A stretch of DNA of 64,000 nt. Source: Jaltomata sinuosa (Eukaryota; Streptophyta; Magnoliopsida; Solanales; Solanaceae). The notes beneath the pieces are model-generated. The model saw nothing but the letters and a program-made list of their open reading frames with translations. It ran no database searches and was not told the DNA's origin. The translations under genes were made by a program, and so were the position numbers. Each line of letters begins with the position of its first letter. The first letter of the stretch is position 1. Of this stretch, positions 55,626 through 64,000 are shown in pieces. Where the stretch lies: assembly GCA_003996215.1 (NCBI GenBank), contig QJPP01000275.1:1113358-1177357 (forward strand). Direction: 5' to 3'.

Positions 55626-57190
55626 TATATAAAAAAGGAGAGAGAGAGAGAGAGAGATTATTATCAAAAAGAAAAAGAGAGAGAGATATTGAAAAGTGGT
55701 TCAAAAAATTAAACTCAAAAAAAAAAATCATAGAATATTTAAATTACATTTCAAATTCCTTTTCTCTTTTATATTTTATTTGGTCACATATTTTTTGGTC
55801 TTTCCTTTTTCTCCCTTTTTATTATATTTCCTTTCCTTTTTATTTCTTTCTATTCAATTCACTCTTTATTTTCTTCATTAATCATCGTGCTATAATTCGG
55901 CACTTATTTCTCCCCATGTTTGCAGTTACATATTCTGAATATTTTAAATTCTTATGCTAATTTTCCTTAATAAACATTTCAATATTCCACACATCTTCTA
56001 TATAAATCAAAAGGTAGAAGAAATAAACTACTACTTCATTGGATACAATTTTCAACTTTCACGATAGAGTTCAACTTAATGAAGATTCTAAGGGCTTTTC
56101 ATCTTTGATTTTATAATATTTTTTTAGAGAAATTATATTTAGTTTTTATTTTTTTAGAATTTTTGACAATTTTTATTGATATAGAAGGATCAATCCACAC
56201 AGGTACTATTCTTATTTCTTATTTTCATTATCTAAAGGTTTGTACATTTGAATTATTTCATCTAATTGATTTTTTATTATATAAGTAAGGTCATTAAACT
56301 AATTTAAATTTGTTCATTGTAAAAGTCATTTAGGAAGAGATATACATCTTAAAAAAGAAATTTGTATTGTTGAATGATAATGAATTCAAATATATAAAAA
56401 GGACAAATCAAGATTTTGAGTAATGTACCTGAGAATGTTAAGAATCTCCTGCAATAATCAGTAATAAGTCTCAGGCAAATTATTATATTTATGCCAAAAA
56501 AAAAACGTCACTAACATATAGAACTTTTTTTTTTTGGTTTGAAGAATACAACTTCTTAAAAGAAGATTACAAAGGAAAGAAGAAGAAGAAGAAGAAAATC
56601 AAGTAAAAGTATTACCAGCAGTAATAGTACCATCTTTATCGTTAAAATGTGGTCGAAATTTTCTCAATTTTGCACCATCAAACTTTTGTATATCATCTTG
56701 GTCGGAATTTTCTCAATGGATGATTTTCCTCTTCCTCCTCTGCTCATATTTTATACTCTTTTCAATTGATTTATTGATTGCAATAAGTTATTGAAGTTGT
56801 TATAACTTTTCATTGTCTTTTCCTATTCTAACAATGAAGTTATCATTTATGTTTCACCTTATAATTACCCTCTCTAATTGCACAATAAGTAAATAATAGT
56901 GGAAAGAGATTTTTTGCATATTGATTTTTAAAACTTAATTGCATAGTAATTATACACTTGTAACAGTCACCATTAACAAATCATTAGTGAGGAATACAAA
57001 CAACATCATTCTTTAATGATCAACTTTAATGCATATATTAAAATAATTCAGCTTTTTGTTATAATAAAATAAATTAAAATAGGTGAAAATGACTCAAAAA
57101 GGGAGAAAATAAATAAATGGGAATGGAGGCCATAGAGAGCGCCACGTCACCGTTCCTAAAACCTTTCTTTTATATATATATATATATTTA
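55626..57190. mobile_element. AT-rich insertion with Helitron-like edges
   Basis: The left edge TATATAAAAAAGGAGAG opens with a (GA)n tract (55637-55660). The right edge (57121-57190), read on the minus strand, carries ATATATATAAAAG followed by GGTGACGTGGCGCTCTCTAT and GGCCTCCATT, matching the 5' module of the Helitron at 44623. No 3' hairpin was found, so the element is truncated or two 5' ends are inverted. The 128-codon frame at 55574-55960 is Phe/Leu-rich low-complexity AT sequence and is not called as a gene. Confidence 0.5.
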
Positions 57191-57221
57191 GGGGCACCTG
57201 CCTTGATCGCAGATATTTTCA

Positions 57222-57244
57222 GTAACGACGGAACATGTCGTTAC
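57222..57244. other. Perfect 8-bp inverted repeat
   Basis: GTAACGAC-GGAACAT-GTCGTTAC at the start of a sequence that then matches the 115-bp tandem unit of 37560-38110. Confidence 0.6.
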
Positions 57245-57695
57245 ATTCAGTGATTTTAGTGATGACTTTTTCTCTAAACTTCTTTCAAATTTTCGGTAAA
57301 GCATAGAGTGTTCTCTGAATTTTTTAGAGTTTTCTAGCATTTGATAGCCATTTTTTTGTTTTCTAGCATTTGATAGCCATTTTTTTTATTTTTTCTTAAC
57401 TAATTTGTTTCTTTATATAATTCAAGTTTAGAAGGGGATATTTAGCAGCCAAGAGAAGACATATAAACAAGAGAAAGACGCATTGAATTCAATCCCTTTT
57501 TGCTCTTAGGATTAAGGACAATCTTAAGGACAGTGAGTATGTGATAGTGAGTTAATTTGATTCTCTTGAAATCAAATTTTGTACTTCAACCTAACAGTCT
57601 CATCTTAATACAATAATTCGTTGTCCTTGTAGTAGAACTGATTTTTATTATGTTCACTTACATTTTGAATTGATTACCTCATATATCTATGTTTA
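57245..57695. other. Intervening AT-rich sequence
   Basis: Includes one unit of the 115-bp repeat (to about 57315) and a duplicated TTTTCTAGCATTTGATAGCC (57331-57375). No gene seen. Confidence 0.5.
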
Positions 57696-57725
57696 CTAGA
57701 AAAATTACCCGTGCTTCGTGTGATC
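57696..57725 (-). other. Helitron 3' terminus
   Basis: On the minus strand CACACGAAGCACGGG, AATTTTT, then CTAG (57696-57699) followed by T. The hairpin is partly decayed. Confidence 0.6.
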
Positions 57726-57806
57726 ATAAAATTTTTTAATATAATTGTGTTATAATATTAATTCAGATGAAAAGAATAAAACGTTTACATATACATATAT
57801 AATATA

Positions 57807-58245
57807 CTAGTTTTTTGACACGTGCGTTGCATGTGTATTCCAAGCTATATCATATCTATATTTTTAAAATAAAATTTTGATTGAATAATTATATGCAGAA
57901 GAATCAAAGTACAAGTTTTCATGAATGATAAAGGTGAATTATCGTATGGTGACTTGTTTGTTAATATCAAGATAACTAGGTATTATATGAACCTAATACA
58001 TGTGATTTTCTTTTTTACATATTTTGAATTTTATAAGGTGCAAACATGTAATGAAACATATCTCACCTAGCTAATACAATTTTTTATAGACAATATTCAT
58101 GGTAAATTGAAAAGGTGTTAAATAACTTTGTTAAATTTGTTACGTTGTTATATTGACAAAGTGATGATTGAAGTTTGTTCTTTATGATACTTGAAACTTA
58201 TGTTTCAAATTTGAGCTTATGTAGTGTAGATTTGGACTTTAATTT
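57807..58245 (-). mobile_element. 3' end portion of a Helitron, second copy
   Basis: CTAG at 57807-57810 and stem-loop ACACGTGC-GTT-GCATGTGT at 57818-57836. Matches 36834-37215. Truncated at 58246 by an LTR. Confidence 0.75.
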
Positions 58246-58607
58246 TGTAACACCCCAAGTTCTTTGGGCTAAGAATTGAAACCGTTCTAAGTATGTAGTA
58301 AGGTCCGAACCCAATAAATTCTATTATACCTTAGTGATTAGATCAATTCGTACGTGTGGAGAAGTGCTATGGATGGGAATTAATGTCCTAAAGAACCTCT
58401 AGCACAAGTTAAGTTGGAAGCTTCTCTACCTACTAAGTTTTCGTATAACTTTTCTAATAGGGTCAACTTCAAATGATCATTTCTCACATGATATGAAGAG
58501 TTACATGACCCATGATCCACCAAATTATGGATTTTTGAGTCTTCTTTCCAACGCCACTGACCGCGCATCGATCTGAGTCCCGAGTAAAAAGTTATGCCTA
58601 TTTTACT

Positions 58608-58738
58608 AGAAGCTGCCCGGTCTGCGCGGCCGGCCGCGCGAACGAAGTGTCCGCCGCGCGGGTGCGTGGGGAAGGCAGCACTACTGCCACTTCCGCGCGA
58701 CCAGCGAGCGGTCAAGGCATCATCTGCACGACCGCGCA
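58608..58738 (+). repeat. GC-rich CpG block with 16-bp perfect palindrome
   Basis: GCGCGGCCGGCCGCGC at 58624-58639, followed by further GCGCG words. Very CpG-rich in an otherwise AT-rich region. Confidence 0.85.
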
Positions 58739-58749
58739 CGAGAAAACAC

Positions 58750-58756
58750 TATATAA
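58750..58756 (+). promoter_or_regulatory. Candidate TATA box of the LTR
   Basis: CACTATATAAGC, 504 bp into the LTR and just downstream of the GC block, followed by a pyrimidine-rich CATTCTTTCTCTCTTC region suited to a plant transcription start. Confidence 0.65.
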
Positions 58757-60249
58757 GCATCCTAAAGTCAGTTTTTCCAAAAATTCTCATTCTTTCTCTC
58801 TTCTTTCAAGCCCTAAGTTGGTTTTCTCTCCTCTCCCCACCCTCCTACACCAAGGTACGTTCCCATCATGTATTTCAAGGTATTTCAAATCCTTTCTAAT
58901 CATTATTTATGAAGTTCTAACAAGATTCTTCACAAAAATCTTAAGGTTTTCAAGAAACGCTAAGGCTAGGGTTTCTATCCAAAGAGTTCCTTTCCAAATC
59001 CTTCTTCTGCAAGGTATGTTGAACAATCCTCTTTCAACTAAATCTATTATGGGTTGATTTCTTAACTATGAAAGCGATTTTATACGAGTTTTGAATGTGG
59101 GTTGTTGAATGGTTTTCGAAAGGAAGATTTATATAGAGTTTGCAAACCCATGCTTATGAAATTACTCTTTATGAATTTCTTTGAGAATTGAAGATTATTA
59201 TTGGTAATACGAAACCCTATTATTATGAAAAGCTTTTGGGGAAGATCTAAAGTCATGATTCTTTTGTAAATTGTTTTACTAGTTAAATCTTGGCTTTTGA
59301 TGAAAAAGGAAAAGGATTTCTACATTCCTCAGTTTTGAAAGTGTTGTTTATGAATTATGAAATCTTCAACCTTTGAGGGATGTGGTAAATGTGTTTAAAT
59401 CCTTTTAAATGATGGGACTAATGATGTACGAATTTATGAAATGTTTATGGCATGATATGTATGGCTTGCAAGTCTTGGTATGACGATACCAAAGTTATGA
59501 ATGCCTTAAAAATGTTAAGAGTCCCAAATGAATGTTTTGTGAAACGTTTGAAATGTTAAAATATGGGCTTAAGAGGATTAGATGGTTAACCGAGAAGGTA
59601 TGAGTCGAACGGAGCTCATTACCCAAAACTGTGTTTTGCCGACACAGGTATGAGTCGAATGAGGCTCTTCCCTCTGAGTCGAATGGGGCTCCCTACTGTT
59701 CACTTGATTTGTTCAGTTGTATGCAGTCATGAGGTGATTATGATATGATGTTTCGATCCTTGCGGCAAACTTGGATTGGAAGCTCAGTCGATCGAGCGAT
59801 GGTCGAACCTATATAGCCTGTTGGAAACTAAATGTCGGTGATACCATCTAGTCCAGAAGTAATGTATATATTAGTGTTTTACTTGTTGATTTGAAATTGC
59901 CCCATTTTCTATGTTATGATCTATATGGTATTTTGACTTGCTTTAGAAACTGTGATGTTCCTTCCCCTGGGTTGCATGCCAGTACTCATTGTACTGACCG
60001 TCCTCGGACGCTACATCATTTTATGATGTAGGTTCCAAGATACTTTTTCATGGTACTGTGCAGAATTAGGATCGTTCGGGATAATGTCAGCAAGTGGTGA
60101 GCCCTCCATCTTTCGAAAGGCGACTTACATATTTACATTGACTCTGATTTTCAATTTTATGGTATTGTCGGGGTCATGTCCCGGTATAGATATTTTATTC
60201 TTATGTTAGAGGCTTCGTAGACCTATGTAGATGTTGTTTAAATATTTTG

Positions 60250-63200
60250 TGTAATGACCCTTCCGGTCATTTCCACGTATAAGTTTTGAAGTCAAGCAAA
60301 TCGACAAAAGATATCGCAAGACCTTTAACAATTTTCTGAACTTTGGGTCAAATGTGTCGGGGATTTTCTCCCAATATATAAAGAGTTAGAAGTCCCCCGA
60401 AATACCAAATCGAAGGTCTACGAGTCTAGTTTTCAACGCACAAAACCGCACGTCCAAATAATCTCGGAGCAAAGAGTTATGACTGTTTTACCGCGGACTG
60501 TCTGGCAGAAAACGGGTTGCGAACCGGGTCGCGAATCGGGTCGGGTTTAACCCGATTTAAGCTTCAATTTTACGTTTTAAAATGCCATTTCAGTTCCGAA
60601 ACAGTTATAAAAAATAAGGGAGGATCCCGAGAGAATTTTTGAATATCGAAATCGTGCGTAGGCGAATTACGAGCCTAAAAACTTAAGAATTTTATTAGCA
60701 TCGTGCGTGTATTTGAAATATTTATTTAAAAGTTTAATTTGGTAAAAATTATATTATTATACCCTTTGGAAAATATATTTGATACGATATAAGTGTTTAC
60801 GTATTTATTTTATAAAGTTTTTATACTCCGTAATATTTTAACGGAGATAGTAAATTTAGTTATGTTTAAATTTATTATTATAATATAGTAGGTTTTATTG
60901 GAAATGATTTTCTAATAATTATGGTATATTTAAAATACTATATTTATTTTACCACGAATTTATTCAATACCCGAATACGTACGTAGCGGGGACCCCACCC
61001 ATCATTAATTGGATAAGGGGAGATGTGGTGTTGACACACACCCCCCCCCCCCCACGTGGAAATCAATTAAGTGGTGGCTGCCTAATGTAAATTGCTGGCA
61101 GTAAGTATACATATGTATATATGTTGCCTTTAGCAAAAGAGGTTAGGCATTGTACACATATAGAAATAGTACTACTAAACGTATCTTTATGAGTTAAAGT
61201 AATTGGGTGTGGAGAGATTTTTGGATGCGATATTAAGATTCAATCAATTATCTACGTTAAGTTATTCCGTCCCAAATCCGAATCCGATTCCGATTTAGTT
61301 TTGGATTTTCTCGGAGCGGTTCGAGCTTGGACATCGTTGTTCCAGCAGCTTGTCGTCGGACGACAGGTAGGTTACGGTTTAATTTCCCCAGACTCCGTAT
61401 ATATAAAATAAAATTGTATTAATGGGCATCCTTGGGTTGGTTTATTAGGTTGGTACCACATACCTTGACCGCTTTATTCATGTCCGCTATTTTTATTCCT
61501 CCGTTGTTTGTAGTATTTGCGGATATATTTTATTTACCCTTGTGGTCCTGCAAGGCCTTGTTGACTCTGGAACATAGAAGGTGGGATTTTGGGAATGTCC
61601 GCGAGTTCCGGGCATAGAATTATCCTTCTAGGCTGGTTATGCTTGCTGAGTAGCTGTGGGCCTGTGCAGGGTCGGTAGGTTGATTGTAAGCTGTTGGGCA
61701 GCTATTGTTGTGTGTGATCATATCATTTCCATGCATATAAAGAGGTTTTATCGATGTTTTACAGTGGTTTTGGCTTCGGGCCTACTGACACTGTTTTCTA
61801 AACCTTGCATGGCCGGGGGGCCCGTTTTTGATGGAAATGATTTGGAAATGGTTGATTTCACTTGTGGTTTAAAATCATCAGTTTTACGATTATCACTAGA
61901 CTCGGCAGGGCCGGAGTGCTAGTTGAGTTTTCTTACTACTTGAGATGATTTTTAGCCTCGGTTGGACCGAGCACCTGAGATGACTTTTTTCTGTTTAGAC
62001 CCGGAGACGCCCGGGCACCCTTGGAGGGGTTTTTGAGATATTTTCCTACTATTTTTAGTCCTGGACAGGGTCTGGGCATGCATATTCGAGACTGGTTCTA
62101 TATCTTGATATCGAGACTGGGTCTCTATCTTGATACATGTTCTGATACTAGTTTTGTATGGGGTCGAGGACGTCCCATGACCTGCTATCGGGCCAGGGGG
62201 CTACGGGCTGCGTGTCGGAAGAGGGTTAACGGGGGAGTAGAGGTATACGGGCAGGAGTCCTTCCATGGAAACCTACCTGCGGGCGGATCGCGCACCGGAG
62301 GAGGTACATACAGAGATACTTATGGCACTTGGAATCTATCATGCATCATATCATCATGGTTCGAGGTTCCACCCTTGTTTGCTGTTTGCTGATTGTATGC
62401 TCCGGTAGTATGGGATGCCGGAGGGTTTGTTTTCACTTGTTTGTGTTCCTCGGTTGTATGGGCGGCCGGGGGACTGTAGGTAGACTTTTGCTATTTATTT
62501 ACAGAATGATTCTCTATTATGGATAAGTATGAGATTGGTAATGCTAGGGTGTTAGTTTCTGGATTTGAGGTTGATATGGTTAGTTGAGTATTGATTCATG
62601 TCTTGAGCATGCCTATTATTATTCTTTCTCCCTTCCTCTTACACTTGAGGTTACCGGTATACCGTCCCTTTCGTAAACTTATTTTATATACACTGTTATT
62701 GCAAGGACCCCAGGTGCGTTATTTCTTACTTTCACCTGTGCCTTTGGTGTGTATATTCTGCTTACTAGCCTCCTCTGTGGTTCTATTGATTTCCCTCTGG
62801 GCTAGTTCCTGTGTATCTTTCGTTGATTTCTGTGACTACTTGCTTCTATTCTGTCTATTACTGCGCTTTTATCTTATATGTGCCCAGTCGGCCTATGATA
62901 CCTACTGGGTACCTTATGCTTCGCATTTGGTGCTCCCCCCTACCCCCTGCATCTTTGGGTGCAGATCTTAGCGTGGGCCATCGCCGCTAGACCGTTGCGA
63001 TTCGTGCTTGGAGATCTGTTGAAGACTACTTCAGGCTGAAGGTGGGCTCTTGGCGATCGGAGCTTAGCTTTAGTTTATCTTTCGCTTTATGTACTCTATT
63101 ACCATTCAGAGACATCTGTATATATTCTTTTGGATAGTTTTCACTCCATGTATGTAGTTTGGCTCTGTACTATGATACCAGGTCTTGGGGTTTGGTTTAG

Positions 63201-63360
63201 TTTCCGCATATGTATATATTTATATCCCTGTTATCTATTTTATTCGTCTTGCTCCCTTTTTGCTAGATAGTAGCCCATTACTAACTGTTCTGGGCTACGG
63301 GATTGGTTCACCTACCGGGGGTTGTAGTGCCATTCATGACGAAGAAATCGGGTCGTGACA
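60250..63360 (+). repeat. 5' LTR of a third Ty3/gypsy element (3111 bp)
   Basis: Starts TGTAATGACCC and ends GGGTCGTGACA, directly followed by a PBS and gag leader. Includes GGGTCGCGAA repeats with palindrome TCGGGTTTAACCCGA (60512-60555), TATA candidates at 60605 and 61398-61407, and a poly-C tract (61040-61053). The 60-126-codon frames at 61430-62970 lack domains and are treated as chance. Confidence 0.88.
60512..60555 (+). repeat. 12-bp GGGTCGCGAA repeats with palindrome
   Basis: Three near-repeats of CCGGGTCGCGAA followed by TCGGGTTTAACCCGA (7-bp arms, one central base). Confidence 0.75.
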
Positions 63361-63363
63361 ACT

Positions 63364-63377
63364 TTGATATCAGAGTT
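63364..63377 (+). other. Primer binding site of the third gypsy element
   Basis: TTGATATCAGAGTT lies three bases after the LTR end, close to TGGTATCAGAGCC. The following leader contains AGTAGAGTCC and GCGGAGACGTCCGTACT, both shared with 140-190 in the first element. Confidence 0.82.
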
Positions 63378-63573
63378 TAGGTCACCGGTGTCATCGGATA
63401 TAGGAGCCAATGTCTAGTAGAGTCCTACAGATCGGGGCGGAGACGTCCGTACTCAATCTTTGGGAGGCTACAGTGGCATTTTAGGAAATTCGACTCTTTC
63501 ATTGCTTCTGTGTCGTGCGTACTACCCTTGAAGTTTCTGGAAATCTCATTTGTTCTACTTCATTCTGCCGCAG

Positions 63574-64000
63574 ATGGTTCATTCAAGATCATCGGAATCA
63601 CGTGAAGATGAGCCTCCCACTCCAGCTAAGGGTCGAGGATGCCCTCGATCAGTGGCACCTGCTAGGGCTGCTAGAGTGGAGATAGAGCCCGAGCAGCATG
63701 TGGTTCAGGAGGCAGCCCAGGTACCACCAGCTCCAGTGCCAGCTCCAGTACCAGCTCTAGTGCCTACTTCTGTGCCAGAATCAGCCGCAGCTCAGTCTCC
63801 AGATATTCGGGGATTACTATTGCAGCTTTTGGGTGTGATTGGAGAGCGGCCTTCGGAGGTAGCGCAGACATCTGCTCAGGGGGCAGCCCTGGGTGCACAG
63901 AGCTTAGGTGCGCAGTCGACTACTATGGCTCCCCGTGCGGAGGTCATTCCGGTTCCATCTGTTGCACAGCCTCTTGCTTCTCGCCCAGTTATGACAGAGT
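63574..64000 (+). CDS. gag: gag of the third Ty3/gypsy element, 5' part, open to window end
   Basis: The ATG after CCGCAG begins MVHSRSSESREDEPPTPAKG and stays open for 142 codons to the window edge without a stop. The N-terminus is basic, then a Pro/Ala/Val linker with repeated APVPAPVPA, then an acidic and Gln-rich part ending PLASRPVMTE, where the capsid-like domain would begin in this family. The start context and leader match the first gypsy element. The clean frame suggests this is the youngest or best preserved gag in the window. Gag would assemble cytoplasmic particles around element RNA. Confidence 0.85.
   Translation, partial: MVHSRSSESREDEPPTPAKGRGCPRSVAPARAARVEIEPEQHVVQEAAQVPPAPVPAPVPALVPTSVPESAAAQSPDIRGLLLQLLGVIGERPSEVAQTSAQGAALGAQSLGAQSTTMAPRAEVIPVPSVAQPLASRPVMTE

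Larger units (their letters stand above)
58246..60249 (+). repeat. Truncated LTR of a second Ty3/gypsy family
   Basis: Begins TGTAACACCCC, has a GC-rich palindrome block (58608-58738), a TATA box (58750-58756) and typical LTR text (GAGTCGAATGAGGCTC repeats near 59650). No TGACA end is reached: it is cut at 60250 by the next LTR. The remainder may lie beyond the window. Frames in the GC-rich block are compositional and are not genes. Confidence 0.82.

Noticed and set aside
55574..55960. 128-codon Phe/Leu-rich frame resembling a membrane protein
   Set aside because: Low-complexity T-rich and GA-repeat sequence with no start context. Hydrophobicity follows from poly-T codons.
58380..58739. 119-codon Arg/Ala-rich minus-strand open frame and overlapping plus-strand frames
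   Set aside because: They exist because the CpG-rich LTR block lacks AT-rich stop codons. The LTR context explains the sequence and no domain is visible.
61432..62971. Several 60-126-codon frames on the plus strand
   Set aside because: They lie inside an LTR (60250-63360), overlap in different phases and show no domain or conserved start context.

Overview
This is plant nuclear DNA, almost certainly from repeat-rich heterochromatin of a large genome. The base composition, the Ty3/gypsy, Ogre-like, copia and Helitron families, and the style of the LTR ends (TGTAATGACC...GTGACA; TGTTGACACCC...) suggest a Solanaceae-like genome. The species call is inference from remembered families, not from a search. 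I find no intact host gene, rRNA, tRNA or CRISPR array. Nearly every base I can assign belongs to a mobile element, usually one inserted into another.

Positions 1-34324 are a three-deep retrotransposon nest. The outermost layer is an old plus-strand Ty3/gypsy element: LTR tail 1-93, PBS 98-110, gag-pol 311-4877, the pol end at 31691-32095 and the 3' LTR at 32108-34324. Its integrase is split by a minus-strand, protein-less long-LTR element (LARD-like) at 4878-31685, with a perfect 5-bp target duplication TCATC. One LTR of that element is split in turn by an 18-kb minus-strand Ogre/Tat-like element at 12062-30143, with a perfect 5-bp duplication CGTGG. The Ogre-like element keeps PBS, a damaged gag and a PPT. 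It has lost the protease core and nearly all of RT-RNase H-integrase, and its 3' UTR holds several tandem and hairpin arrays.

Positions 34325-49171 are a Helitron-dominated mosaic. One segment is present twice in the same orientation (34325-36840 and 41568-49160). The copies differ by a 1.4-kb deletion with a templated filler, and by a 3.7-kb Helitron (44623-48318) whose empty site survives in the other copy. Between the copies lie a tandem array, an 85-bp plastid rpl16 fragment, exon-like scraps and a 1.1-kb internally deleted copia element (40268-41369).

Positions 49172-55625 are rearranged pieces of the LARD-like family, followed by an AT-rich stretch with Helitron-like ends (55626-58245). 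Positions 58246-60249 are a truncated LTR of another gypsy family. At 60250 it is cut by a further gypsy element: LTR 60250-63360, PBS, then an open gag frame from 63574 that runs off the window.

The most notable signals are these: a stem-loop with a GNRA-type loop just upstream of the 3' LTR, with a compensatory base pair between copies; a family-specific perfect palindrome at a similar site in three LTR families, upstream of the promoter region; a palindromic LTR minisatellite; and hairpin arrays in the Ogre-like 3' UTR.
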